Counted from the stretch's first letter, positions 6,013-15,123 are shown. The stretch is 17,343 nt of DNA from CAZEQD01 sp964514305 (GCA_964514305.1 CAZEQD010000042.1:1-17343), one strand, 5' to 3'. A program made the numbers and translations. The notes: generated from the sequence alone by a model not told the origin.

Positions 6013-6051
6013 AGATAGCCATAATAAAAAAATTTATTTAGGGAGGAGATT

Positions 6052-9000
6052 ATGGGAAATCGGACAGTAAAAATTTTTAATGTTTTTCTTCTCACTATTT
6101 TCATCATCATTTTCCTCATTACCCTCACCAGCCCGCTTCTTTCTGCCAAGAAGAAGGCAAATAAAGAGCAAGCCAAAGACCCACTGGCCAAAGTTTCCCT
6201 TTCAGGTCTTAAATGGAGGTCAATCGGGCCAGCCGTAACCTCGGGCAGGATTGCTGATTTTGCTGTCAACCCTAACAAGAGGAGCGAATTCTATGTGGCC
6301 ACAGCTTCAGGAGGCGTCTGGAAAACAACCAATGAGGGAACTACCTTTGAGCCCATCTTTGACAGTCAGGGCTCCTATTCCATAGGCTGCATCACCATGG
6401 ATCCCAATAACCCTCATGTTATCTGGGTGGGTACAGGTGAGAACAACAATCAGCGCAGTGTTGGCTACGGTGATGGAGTCTATAAATCTGAGGACGGCGG
6501 CCGTTCCTGGAAGAATATGGGCCTCAAGGAATCTGAACATATTGGTATGATTGCCGTTGATCCCAGAAATTCAGATGTAGTTTATGTAGCTGCCTACGGG
6601 CCGCTGTGGCGGGCCGGCGGCGATAGAGGCTTGTATAAAACCACAGACGGCGGCCAAACCTGGAAAGCAGTTCTGACCATAAGTGAAAACACAGGTGTCA
6701 GTGAGGTTCATCTTGACCCCCGCAATCCTGATATTATTTACGCTGTAGCCCATCAGAGACGCCGCCATGTCTGGACTTTAATTGATGGCGGGCCGGAATC
6801 GGCCATTTACAAATCAAAAGACACTGGCGCTACCTGGAAAAAAATAAACAAAGGCCTTCCTTCCGGAGATCTGGGCCGTATTGGCCTGGCTATCTCCCCT
6901 GTCAATTCTGACTATATTTACGCCATTGTCGAGGCCGAAGAAGGTAAAGGAGGTTTTTACCGCAGCACCGATGCCGGGGCCACCTGGGAAAAAAGAAGCA
7001 GTTACACCTCTCGGGGAAATTATTATCAGGAGATTTTTTGTGATCCCAAAGATTTAGACCGGGTTTATTCCATGGATGTTCTTATTCAGGTTAGCGATGA
7101 CGGCGGCAAAACTTTCCACAACTTGGGTGAAAGGAGCAAGCATGTTGATAATCATGTTCTGTGGATAGATCCTCACGATACCGATTATTATCTTGTCGGC
7201 TGTGATGGCGGCATTTATGAGTCTTTTGACCGGGCTAAGACCTGGAAGTTTATGGCTAATCTGCCGGTGACCCAATTCTACAAGGTGACCGTTGATAATG
7301 CCCGGCCGTTTTATAATGTGGCCGGTGGCACTCAGGATAATAACAGCCTTTTAGGTCCATCGAGAACAATAAGTGCCCACGGCATAGTCAATTCGGATTG
7401 GGTCGTAACCCAGGGAGGAGATGGCTATGAATCCCAGATTGATCCTCAGGATCCCAATATCGTCTACGCTCAGTCCCAGTACGGCGGCCTGGTCCGCTAC
7501 GATAAAAAAAGCGGTGAGAGGATGGGCATTAAACCCAGAGAGAGAAAAGGGGAGAAGGCATACCGCTGGAACTGGGATGCCCCTCTCCTCATCAGCCCCC
7601 ATTCTCATACCCGTTTGTACTTTGCTGCCAATAAAGTATTTAGAAGTGATGATAGAGGCAATACCTGGCAGGTTATTAGTCCTGATTTAACCCGTCAGCT
7701 TGACCGCAATAAACTGAAAGTCATGGGCAAAGTCTGGCCGCTCTGGGCTGTAGCCAAAAATGCCTCAACCTCCCGCTACGGCAACATTACAACCCTGGAT
7801 GAATCGCCTCTGGTGGAAGGCCTCCTCTATGTGGGCACCGACGATGGCCTGATTCAGGTTACTGAGGACGGCGGCAAGAATTGGAGAAGAGTAGATAAAT
7901 TTCCCGGCGTACCAGAAAGAACATATGTTAATCGAGTTTTAGCTTCTAAACACGATTCAAACACAGTTTATGCAGCATTCAATAATCATAAAAACGGAGA
8001 CTTTAAGCCCTACATCCTGAAAAGTACAGACCGCGGTCACACCTGGAGCTCTATTGCTTCCAATCTGCCTCAGAGAGGCTCTGTTTATGCACTGGACGGA
8101 GACCATGTGAATAAGGATTTGCTTTTTGCTGGAACCGAGTTTGGCTTGTTCTTCACCGTTGACGGCGGTAAGCACTGGAAACAGTTAAAAGCAGGGCTGC
8201 CAACTATCGCTGTTCGGGATATAGCCATTCAGAAGAGAGAAAATGATCTGGTTCTGGCCACTTTCGGCCGCGGCTTTTATATCCTTGATGATTATTCACC
8301 TTTAAGAGAGCTAAAACAAGTGGCAGCAAGCCAGGAAGCTCATATTTTTCCTGTAAAAGATGCTCTGATGTATATTGAATCCAATCCTTTAGGCAGCTTA
8401 GGCTCTAAGAAGGCCTTCCAGGGAGAGAGCTTTTTTACAGCCGACAATCCACCTTTTGGGGCGACTATTACTTATTACCTTAAAGAAAGCCTTAAGAGTC
8501 TTCGCGAGAGAAGGCGGGAAGGGGAAAAGGAAGCCATAAAAAACAACCAGCCAGTTTCTTACCCCACTTACGAACAGATGAAAGCTGAAGAAGAGGAGGA
8601 GCAACCCTATCTTATTTTTACTATACTGGATGAGGAAAATAATGTTGTCCGCCGGCTGAGAGCGTCAGGGAAAGCGGGTGTCCACCGCCTCACCTGGGAT
8701 CTGAAATACCCGAGCCTAAATCCAACCAGCCTCAGTAATGAAAAGCCGACTTCAAGTGGGCCTTCAAGCACTCTAGCGATGCCCGGTGTCTATAAAGTAT
8801 TTATGTCGAAATGTGTAAATGGCGTAGTGACTAAACTAACAGAGCTGGTAACCTTTAAGGCTGTTGTTTTAGGTAATACTTCGCTGCCAGCCAAAGATAG
8901 GGCAGAACTGGTTGCCTTCCAGAGGAAGGTAAGAGAGCTAAGCCGGGCTGTAAACGCTTCTTCTCGGCTGGTGAATGAGCTGACCACAAAAATAAAACAT

Positions 9001-9372
9001 TACAAAATTGCTCTGAAAAGTGTAACAGCTCCAGAGGAAGATCTGCGTAAGAATATTAAAGAGACTGAGCTTAAAATAGAAGATATAAGGCGGTCCCTCT
9101 TTGGCGATCAGATCATGAGAAAACTTGATAAAGACACGGTACCAGGACTGGCCAGCAGAGTAAACGCCATTATCCGCGATCAGTGGCGTTCTACTTCAGC
9201 TCCTACCCAAACCCAGCGGGATGCCTATAATATTGCAGCTGAGGAGTTTCCGCCGGTGCTGGATAAACTCAAAGAAGTGGTCAAAGTTGATGTGCCGCGG
9301 ATTGAGAAGATGTTGGAGGAAGCCGGTGCTCCTTATACCCCCGGGCGTTTGCCTGAATGGAAGAAGAATTGA
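6052..9372 (+). CDS. Secreted Vps10/sortilin-like Asp-box beta-propeller protein
   Basis: An 1106-aa exported protein. A signal segment covers residues about 7-32 (ending PLLSA). The propeller follows at about 50-750 with eleven Asp-box motifs of S/T-x-D-x-G-x-T-W form, at about 92, 146, 197, 255, 305, 348, 391, 532, 604, 658 and 702. The opening KWRSIGPAVTSGRIADFAV is typical of this bacterial Vps10-like group. Residues about 853-918 look like a FlgD-type beta-sandwich (FTILDEENNVVRRL...HRLTWDL...PGVYKV), and 950-1020 look like coiled coil. Such proteins are often labelled glycosyl hydrolase or BNR proteins, but I see no catalytic evidence; Asp boxes are structural. Its substrate or ligand is unknown. 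The start is secure, with GGGAGGAG just upstream. Its stop is ten bases from the end of the opposing gene. Confidence 0.9.
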   Translation: MGNRTVKIFNVFLLTIFIIIFLITLTSPLLSAKKKANKEQAKDPLAKVSLSGLKWRSIGPAVTSGRIADFAVNPNKRSEFYVATASGGVWKTTNEGTTFEPIFDSQGSYSIGCITMDPNNPHVIWVGTGENNNQRSVGYGDGVYKSEDGGRSWKNMGLKESEHIGMIAVDPRNSDVVYVAAYGPLWRAGGDRGLYKTTDGGQTWKAVLTISENTGVSEVHLDPRNPDIIYAVAHQRRRHVWTLIDGGPESAIYKSKDTGATWKKINKGLPSGDLGRIGLAISPVNSDYIYAIVEAEEGKGGFYRSTDAGATWEKRSSYTSRGNYYQEIFCDPKDLDRVYSMDVLIQVSDDGGKTFHNLGERSKHVDNHVLWIDPHDTDYYLVGCDGGIYESFDRAKTWKFMANLPVTQFYKVTVDNARPFYNVAGGTQDNNSLLGPSRTISAHGIVNSDWVVTQGGDGYESQIDPQDPNIVYAQSQYGGLVRYDKKSGERMGIKPRERKGEKAYRWNWDAPLLISPHSHTRLYFAANKVFRSDDRGNTWQVISPDLTRQLDRNKLKVMGKVWPLWAVAKNASTSRYGNITTLDESPLVEGLLYVGTDDGLIQVTEDGGKNWRRVDKFPGVPERTYVNRVLASKHDSNTVYAAFNNHKNGDFKPYILKSTDRGHTWSSIASNLPQRGSVYALDGDHVNKDLLFAGTEFGLFFTVDGGKHWKQLKAGLPTIAVRDIAIQKRENDLVLATFGRGFYILDDYSPLRELKQVAASQEAHIFPVKDALMYIESNPLGSLGSKKAFQGESFFTADNPPFGATITYYLKESLKSLRERRREGEKEAIKNNQPVSYPTYEQMKAEEEEEQPYLIFTILDEENNVVRRLRASGKAGVHRLTWDLKYPSLNPTSLSNEKPTSSGPSSTLAMPGVYKVFMSKCVNGVVTKLTELVTFKAVVLGNTSLPAKDRAELVAFQRKVRELSRAVNASSRLVNELTTKIKHYKIALKSVTAPEEDLRKNIKETELKIEDIRRSLFGDQIMRKLDKDTVPGLASRVNAIIRDQWRSTSAPTQTQRDAYNIAAEEFPPVLDKLKEVVKVDVPRIEKMLEEAGAPYTPGRLPEWKKN

Positions 9373-9382
9373 AAAATTGGGC

Positions 9383-10270
9383 TTATTGAGAAATCCTAAC
9401 TAATTCTAAACTAATGTGTTGCAGGGAAACACGCACCTTTATATAGTGATAAAAATAATGATCTGAGCTATCACCAGCTAAAGGGGCTCCAGCTCCAGCC
9501 GTAATTGTATAGGGGATGCCCTGCCAGCGGCCTTGAAAATAGCTGTGGATATGGCCACTAAAGACATGGCTAACCTTGTACTTGCGGAAAAGAGAAACCA
9601 GCTTCTCGCTAGCCTCGGGTGAGAGACAGTGGAGATAGAGATCACCTCGAGGATCAGAGAGAGGCTGATGGCCAAAAACCAGAATTTGCTTATTTTCACT
9701 TTTTGATAAAGTTTCATCCAGCCATTGAAGTTGGGTTTTATTTAGTTTTTTACTTAAGGATGTGTCAGCAGCAATAAAAGCAATATGGCCAATCTCAAAA
9801 GAATAGTAAAGCGGGCCAAATATTTTCCTGTAAAAGCGGCTGCCTCTGCCTCTAATATCATGGTTGCCAACGACCATTAACAACGGCTTATGCAGATATT
9901 TCTGGAGAAGGCTCATAAAATTACAATATTCACTTTTTCGTCCATGGTGAACCATATCGCCCAGATGGATGGAGAAAGAAATCTCTGGGTCATTTTCAAC
10001 TTCGTTGAGGATCTTGATTAAAACTTCATCGTTGTCTCTGTTATCGCCAAAGACAGCAAAACAGAAATTATCAGGGTTAATATTACTGTTATTGATTTTC
10101 TCTAAATTTTTGGCGTTCCAGTCTTGGGCAGGCAGTTTACCCAGCGGCCAGTAGGCCAGATATAATTCACGACCACCAAAATAAGCGAGGGCTAAAAAGG
10201 CTATGAGTCCCAGGATAATTAAGATAAGTTTGGTAGGCTTTCTGCTAAATAATTTTTTAACCATATTCAT
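9383..10270 (-). CDS. Membrane-anchored calcineurin-like metallophosphoesterase
   Basis: A 295-aa protein with an N-terminal membrane anchor (residues about 14-32) and an extracytoplasmic metallophosphoesterase domain. Metal-binding motifs appear in order: FGDNRDN (74-80), GDMV (104-107, Asp105), GNHD (135-138), GHQP (200-203, His201) and GHIH (239-242). Motif I is GD-N rather than the common D-x-H, which is seen in some subfamilies. The substrate cannot be inferred. The start ATG is preceded by AGAGGAC at good spacing. It is the last gene of the minus-strand run, 164 bp after the M3 peptidase gene. It meets the Vps10-like gene end to end with no visible terminator in between. Confidence 0.88.
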   Translation of the reverse strand: MNMVKKLFSRKPTKLILIILGLIAFLALAYFGGRELYLAYWPLGKLPAQDWNAKNLEKINNSNINPDNFCFAVFGDNRDNDEVLIKILNEVENDPEISFSIHLGDMVHHGRKSEYCNFMSLLQKYLHKPLLMVVGNHDIRGRGSRFYRKIFGPLYYSFEIGHIAFIAADTSLSKKLNKTQLQWLDETLSKSENKQILVFGHQPLSDPRGDLYLHCLSPEASEKLVSLFRKYKVSHVFSGHIHSYFQGRWQGIPYTITAGAGAPLAGDSSDHYFYHYIKVRVSLQHISLELVRISQ

Positions 10271-10434
10271 ATCTGTCCTCTTTTCACATTTTGGCCTTCT
10301 ATTTTATAAATATTTGAGGAATATTGGTAGAAAAAAAAGAAAAATACTTACCATCCAGAAATTAAGATTTTGCCTCAGTTTTTTGTTATTTATCTTGTTA
10401 TCAGATCTATCTGAAACTTTAACTTTTTGAAGAA

Positions 10435-12558
10435 TTAAATCAGGCCTCTTCTCTTGAGGAGGGGTTCGACACTGGGTTTTCTTCCTCGGAAGCGGATATA
10501 AAGAGTCATTGGATCTTCGGTGCCGCCTTTTTCCAGAATATTTTTCCTGAAGGACAGGGCAGTTTTAGTATCAAAAAGACCGGCTTCTTTAAAGGCTTCA
10601 AAAGCGTCGGCATCAAGGACTTCAGCCCAGATATAACTGTAATAGCCGGCTGCGTAACCTCCGGAGAAAATGTGGTTGAAATAGGTGCTTCTATATCTGA
10701 CTACAATCTCAGGAATCAGCCCTATTTTATTCAAAGCCTCTGTTTCAAACTGAAGAACACTTTCTTTGGGCGGCTTAGTCAGGGTATGCCAGTCCATATC
10801 CAGGAAGGAAGCTGCCAGGTATTCAGTGGTGGCAAAGCCCTGATTAAAGAAGCGGCTTTTCTTTATTTTATCAATCAGTGCCTCCGGGATAACTTCTCCG
10901 GTTTTGTAATGTTTGGCAAACATCTTTAGTACTTCAGGCACAGTAACCCAGTTTTCCATAAACTGAGAGGGCAGCTCGACGAAATCACGGGAGACAGCTG
11001 TTCCTGATAGCTTGCGGTAGGTTACATTGGAGAGGAGTCCGTGGAGGGCGTGACCGAATTCGTGAAAGAGGGTGGATACTTCTTCCAGACTGAGGAGGGC
11101 CGGCTTATCGCCGGTTGGTTTGGAAAAATTGCAGACATTGCAGATGATGGGAGTTGTTTTGTGACCGCCTTCTTTAGCTTCTTTACGGTAGGAATTCATC
11201 CAGGCCCCACCTCTTTTGCTGGCTCGTGGAAAATAATCTGTATAAAAGATGCCTACATGGGAACCATCAGCTTCTTTAACCTCAAAGACTTTAACATCAG
11301 GATGATAGACGGGAATGTCAGTTCTTTCCACAAATTTTAAACCATAAAGCTTATTAGCTACAGCAAAGGCCCCATTTCGGACATTTTCCAGCTTAAAATA
11401 GGGACGTAGCATATTTTCATCCAGTTCATATTTAGCTTTCTTGAGTTTTTCTGCATAATACCACCAATCCCAGGGCTGGAGTTTGAAGTGGCCGCCTTCC
11501 TGGTCGATTAGCTTCTTCATTTCGGCTGCTTCTTCTTTGGCTTTCTTGAGAGCTGGTTTCCAGATGTCGTTGAGCATTTTATAGACAGCTTCTGGTTTTT
11601 TAGCCATATTTTCTTCCAGGATATAATCAGCATGGGTTTTATAGCCAAGAAGATGAGCCTTTTCGATTCGCAGGCCCACGATTTTGGCCACAATAGCTTT
11701 GTTGTCAAATTGGTTATTATTATTGCCACGGTTAATGTAGGCCTTGAAAATCTTTTCTCGGAGAGGACGGCGCTGTGAGTACTGGAGGAAAGGAATCATG
11801 CTCGGTTTATGAAGGGTGAAGACCCACTTTCCCTCATGGCCGCGTTCTTTAGCAGTTTCGGCAGCAGCGGTGATAACTGCTTCGGGCAAGCCGGCTAAGT
11901 CCTCTTTTTTGTCGATAACCAGCTCAAAGGCATTGTTTTCTTTTAAAATGTTTTCGCCGAATTTGAGAGTAAGTAGCGAAAGTTCTTTGTTAATTTCCCG
12001 CAGTCTGGCTTTTTGTTGAGGATCAAGGTTTGCCCCACCTCTGACAAATTCTTTGTAATATTTCTCAAGGAGCTTTTTCTGTTCAGTCGAAAGATCCAGG
12101 CTGTCTTTTTGGCCGTAGACAGCTTTAACCCTCTGGAAAAGCTTGGCATTGAGGTTTATATCATCCTGGTGCTTGGAAAGAAGGGGGGCCACTTCCTTGG
12201 CAATCTGCTGCAGCTTGTCATTGGTGTTAGCATCAATTAGATTTTCAAAAACATTATTTACTTTTCTGAGAAGGGCACCACTTTGCTCTAAAGCTTCAAT
12301 GGTATTTTGGAATGTAGGAGGATTGGTGTTGCTTACAATGGCTTGAATTTCATGGTCATGGACTTTAATGCCTTTTTTAAAAGCTGACAGGAAATGCTCT
12401 TCCTTGATTTTATCAAAAGGAGGAGTATGGAAAGGGGTATTGTATTCAGTGAAAAAAGGGTTTTCCGATTTTTGCTGGTTGGTTTCAGCCGTTCGGTTCG
12501 AAAAGTTCCAAAAAAATAAGCCAAAAAGAATTAAAAATAGCAAAATAGCTTTATTCAT
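10435..12558 (-). CDS. dcp: M3-family peptidyl-dipeptidase (Dcp-like), exported
   Basis: A 707-aa zinc metallopeptidase. Residues 1-18 are a hydrophobic export signal. The catalytic site is HEFGHALH with H499, E500 and H503; E528 in FVELPSQ is the expected third zinc ligand, 25 residues after the second His. The length and the C-terminal block (RYRSTYFNHIFSGGYAAGYY, about 621-640) match dipeptidyl carboxypeptidases of the Dcp/oligopeptidase A group, which release dipeptides from C termini. The signal segment places it in the periplasm or on the lipid side, unlike cytoplasmic oligopeptidase A. ATG is preceded by GGAGG and GGGAG. Its neighbour upstream is a DPP IV-like enzyme, which suggests a shared role in peptide breakdown. 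The family call is firm; the exact subgroup is less so. Confidence 0.92.
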   Translation of the reverse strand: MNKAILLFLILFGLFFWNFSNRTAETNQQKSENPFFTEYNTPFHTPPFDKIKEEHFLSAFKKGIKVHDHEIQAIVSNTNPPTFQNTIEALEQSGALLRKVNNVFENLIDANTNDKLQQIAKEVAPLLSKHQDDINLNAKLFQRVKAVYGQKDSLDLSTEQKKLLEKYYKEFVRGGANLDPQQKARLREINKELSLLTLKFGENILKENNAFELVIDKKEDLAGLPEAVITAAAETAKERGHEGKWVFTLHKPSMIPFLQYSQRRPLREKIFKAYINRGNNNNQFDNKAIVAKIVGLRIEKAHLLGYKTHADYILEENMAKKPEAVYKMLNDIWKPALKKAKEEAAEMKKLIDQEGGHFKLQPWDWWYYAEKLKKAKYELDENMLRPYFKLENVRNGAFAVANKLYGLKFVERTDIPVYHPDVKVFEVKEADGSHVGIFYTDYFPRASKRGGAWMNSYRKEAKEGGHKTTPIICNVCNFSKPTGDKPALLSLEEVSTLFHEFGHALHGLLSNVTYRKLSGTAVSRDFVELPSQFMENWVTVPEVLKMFAKHYKTGEVIPEALIDKIKKSRFFNQGFATTEYLAASFLDMDWHTLTKPPKESVLQFETEALNKIGLIPEIVVRYRSTYFNHIFSGGYAAGYYSYIWAEVLDADAFEAFKEAGLFDTKTALSFRKNILEKGGTEDPMTLYIRFRGRKPSVEPLLKRRGLI

Positions 12559-12604
12559 CTCCCTGACCTCCTGTCAATGTGATAATTACCAGTTGGTTAA
12601 TATT

Positions 12605-12615
12605 ATTATATACCA
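12605..12615 (-). promoter_or_regulatory. Extended -10 promoter candidate for the M3 peptidase gene
   Basis: Read on the minus strand, TTGGTATATAAT contains TATAAT (complement of 12605-12610) or an extended TG-G-TATATA. No good -35 box is visible. It lies about 47 bp before the start codon. Confidence 0.35.
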
Positions 12616-12670
12616 ATATTTTCTGTAGAGCTAATTATGATATTAAAAAGAAACAAAAAAGCCAATAAAT

Positions 12671-12803
12671 TTTTGGGGTCAGACCTTCATAAGTTTCATA
12701 ACTTAAATATTCTTATTTATTTTATTGGCTCGATGAGGGTAAAGAACCTTACACTTTTTGTAAAAATTAAAGTTATGAAACTTATGAAGGTCTGACCCCA
12801 AAA
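12671..12803. repeat. GGGGTCAG-tipped element C with perfect 34-bp inverted arms (133 bp)
   Basis: Bases 12671-12704 and 12770-12803 are perfect inverted copies over 34 bp, around a 65-bp AT-rich centre. The arms contain GGGGTCAGACCTTCATAAG. The right end stops one base before the stop codon of the DPP IV-like gene. On the transcript the arms would fold into a very long hairpin straight after that stop. A further 10-bp inverted pair (12660-12669 with 12721-12730) crosses the left boundary. Confidence 0.75.
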
Positions 12804-12804
12804 T

Positions 12805-15039
12805 TCAAAGGTTTTTAACCCAGAATTCAACCATTTTCTTATAGAGGTGAATGCTGGCGGGATCGTCAGATATACCATGTTTGCGCATGGGATAAATCAT
12901 CAGGTCAAACATTTTTCCGGCTTTTATAAGCTCATTGATAAAGCTCCAGCAGTTTTGGGGGTGGACATTATCATCGTAGGTGCCATGGACTAAAAGAAGG
13001 CGACCGTGGAGGTTTTTAGCGTGTTTAACCAGCGATGTTTTCTCGTAGCCTTTAAGGTTGTCTTCCGGCCTTTTCATAAAGGCCTCAGCCCAGATAGTAT
13101 CATAGTAGCGCCAATCAGTTACAGCAGCTACCGCAATTCCTGCTTTAAATTCTTGGGAATGGGTCATAGCCAGGAGGGTGAAGGTACCACCGCCGCTCCA
13201 GCCCCAGATTCCAATCCGCTCAGGATCAACAAAAGTTTGTTTTTTGAGCCAGCGGACGGCATCCAGCAGGTCACCTAATTCTTTAGTGCCATAGCCGTCT
13301 TTGAGGATAATATTTTCCAGTTTTTTACTGATGGACGTGGCGCTGCGGTTATCAACCCGCATCACCAGATATCCTTTATCCAACAGGATCTGGTCGAAAA
13401 GAATGGAAGAGCGCCAGGCGTTAAAGACTGTTGGTGCCGAAGGACCGCCATAGACATAAATTATTACTGGATATTTTTGGCTAGGATTGAAATCTTTAGG
13501 CTTCAGCAGTTCAGCCGGCAGAGGAAATCCATCTCGAGCAGGAATAGTCAAAAGTTCTGAATATTGAACATCAAATTTGGCCAATTTCGCAGGCCGGGGT
13601 TTAGCTATGATTTTGGTGAGCTGGCCACTATTTTTGTAGAGAGCCAGTGAAGGAAGGGTTGAGATGTTGGAGTAAACATCAAAATAGTATTTTGAGTCAG
13701 GGCTGAAAGCTATGCGGTGGGTGCCATCTTCTTTGGTCAAACGCTCCATTTGGCTGCCGTCGAATTTTATGCGGTAAAGATGGCGTTCGATAGATGATTT
13801 TTTAAGGGCCGTAAAATAGATCAAATTATTCTGGTCATCGATAGAGGTCACAGCCTGGCGCAGCCAGTAAACACCGCCCCCGGCTGAGTGAATTGACCAG
13901 AGACCCTTGGTTATCTGATTAGCCAATTTACCGTCCATTTGATAGAGATAAAGATGATTATAGCCATCTCTTTCTGAAGCCCAGATAAAATGTTGTCCGT
14001 CTTTTAAAAAATAGAGATCATCATGAATATTTACCCAGCCTGGGTCTGTTTCTTTTAGAATATGAGTTGGTTGGCCACTGGCTATGTCCACAAAATAAAG
14101 ATTGAGCTCTGTCTGAGCCCGATTTAATGTTTCCACGGCCAATTGTTTGCTGTCTGGCAGCCATTTTACCCGGACAAGATACTCATAAGGTATTTTATTG
14201 AAATCAGCCCAGATGATTCTTCTTTCTTTTACATCAACAACTCCTACCCTGATTCTTGGATTGGAAGTTCCTGCTTTGGGATAACGCTGCGTAATAACTC
14301 GAGGAACATAGGGTTTGAAATCGACAAAATGCATCAGACTGACAGGCGATTCGTCGGTATGGAGAAATGCAATAAAACGGGAATCTTTTGACCACCAATA
14401 GCCAATATCCTGCCGCCCGAATACTTCTTCCCAGTAAACCCAGGAAAGTGTACCATTGAGGATGGTGGAAGAGCCATCTCTGGTGAGCTGTTTTTCCTGC
14501 TCGGACTCGATATCATAGACAAAGAGGTTGTTATCTCTGACAAAAGCTATTTTTTGGCCGTCGGGTGAAAATCTAGGAGACTTTTCCTTAGCTTTGCTGC
14601 CTGTAATTTTTGAAAACTTAGAATCTTTAAGGTCGAGAAGGAAAATATCATCTTCAAAAAGATAGAGAGCTCTTTTCCCCAGACCATCAAAAGCCAAGGG
14701 CCAAGGCAGGACCTTGGGCAATTTCTTTTTGTTGAGAAGACCTTTTAAGCTTTTAAGCGCTTTTTCTGCTTTTAAAATAGGATTTTGTTGGCCAGTCTCA
14801 GGATTAAATTTAAAGATAGTTCGTTCTTTTTTAGGAAGAAGCGGATAATAGATAAGAGCCGTCCCATCCTTTAGCCAGCAAAATGAGGGTAGCTTGGCTA
14901 CATTTTTTCCTTCCTGGCTGTATAGCCAGTCGATTGTAATTTTGGTTTTTTCTTGAGTCTTGACTCCAGCTATGGCCGTTGTTAGTAAAAAGATTGAAAC
15001 TAACAAAGCAACCATATCTTTGTGGGGTATATTCTTCAT
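12805..15039 (-). CDS. S9B dipeptidyl peptidase IV-like serine peptidase, exported
   Basis: A 744-aa prolyl-oligopeptidase-fold enzyme. Residues about 9-25 form a signal segment. The N-terminal beta-propeller (about 35-490) includes WEEVFGRQD with Glu204-Glu205, the paired glutamates that hold the substrate N terminus in DPP IV. The alpha/beta hydrolase domain (about 495-744) carries the full catalytic set: Ser615 in GWSGGG, Asp689 in HGTYDDNVHPQ and His721 in KHGIS. Tyr530 in YVYGGPS is the likely oxyanion tyrosine. This predicts release of Xaa-Pro or Xaa-Ala dipeptides from N termini in the periplasm. The start is supported by AGGAGGT five bases upstream. The stop lies one base from repeat element C. 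The S9B call rests on the Glu pair and the active site; substrate preference is inferred. Confidence 0.93.
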   Translation of the reverse strand: MKNIPHKDMVALLVSIFLLTTAIAGVKTQEKTKITIDWLYSQEGKNVAKLPSFCWLKDGTALIYYPLLPKKERTIFKFNPETGQQNPILKAEKALKSLKGLLNKKKLPKVLPWPLAFDGLGKRALYLFEDDIFLLDLKDSKFSKITGSKAKEKSPRFSPDGQKIAFVRDNNLFVYDIESEQEKQLTRDGSSTILNGTLSWVYWEEVFGRQDIGYWWSKDSRFIAFLHTDESPVSLMHFVDFKPYVPRVITQRYPKAGTSNPRIRVGVVDVKERRIIWADFNKIPYEYLVRVKWLPDSKQLAVETLNRAQTELNLYFVDIASGQPTHILKETDPGWVNIHDDLYFLKDGQHFIWASERDGYNHLYLYQMDGKLANQITKGLWSIHSAGGGVYWLRQAVTSIDDQNNLIYFTALKKSSIERHLYRIKFDGSQMERLTKEDGTHRIAFSPDSKYYFDVYSNISTLPSLALYKNSGQLTKIIAKPRPAKLAKFDVQYSELLTIPARDGFPLPAELLKPKDFNPSQKYPVIIYVYGGPSAPTVFNAWRSSILFDQILLDKGYLVMRVDNRSATSISKKLENIILKDGYGTKELGDLLDAVRWLKKQTFVDPERIGIWGWSGGGTFTLLAMTHSQEFKAGIAVAAVTDWRYYDTIWAEAFMKRPEDNLKGYEKTSLVKHAKNLHGRLLLVHGTYDDNVHPQNCWSFINELIKAGKMFDLMIYPMRKHGISDDPASIHLYKKMVEFWVKNL

Positions 15040-15059
15040 CGTTTTACCTCCTGATGAAA

Positions 15060-15089
15060 TTTAGAGTCCCAGCAAAACATTTTTTTCAA
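15060..15089 (-). promoter_or_regulatory. Sigma70-like promoter for the DPP IV-like gene
   Basis: On the minus strand TTGAAA (complement of 15084-15089) is followed after 18 bp by TCTAAA (complement of 15060-15065), about 20 bp before the start codon. The predicted start of transcription would fall just ahead of the ribosome binding site. Confidence 0.4.
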
Positions 15090-15123
15090 CTTTTAGCTTT
15101 TATATATTTTTTATTATAAATTA

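Larger units (their letters stand above)
5414..6051. other. 638-bp gene-free region with repeats
   Basis: After the FG-GAP stop there is a purine-rich stretch (5414-5506) with repeated GCCACAAG and GGCCAAG words. Repeat element B follows at 5507-5808, then a short C-rich stretch with CCCTTTAGACC twice (5828-5838 and 5840-5850). CTTAAGA and TCTTAAG form an inverted pair at 5921-5927 and 5938-5944. A three-copy tandem repeat follows at 5950-6012. The region ends with GGGAGGAG, the ribosome binding site of the Vps10-like gene. I find no convincing gene. Confidence 0.6.

Noticed and set aside
5879..6070. A 63-codon reading frame (TTG start) upstream of and overlapping the Vps10-like gene start
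   Set aside because: It has no ribosome binding site, low-complexity composition rich in Lys and Phe, spans the tandem repeats and overlaps a well-supported start codon.
7421..7690. Long alternate-frame ORFs inside the Vps10-like, M3 and DPP IV genes
   Set aside because: They lie wholly inside well-supported genes, lack start signals and recognisable domains, and follow from the codon pattern of the real gene.
6052..9372. Calling the Vps10-like protein a sialidase or glycosyl hydrolase
   Set aside because: Asp boxes are structural; I could not find a sialidase-type arginine triad or a clear catalytic acid.
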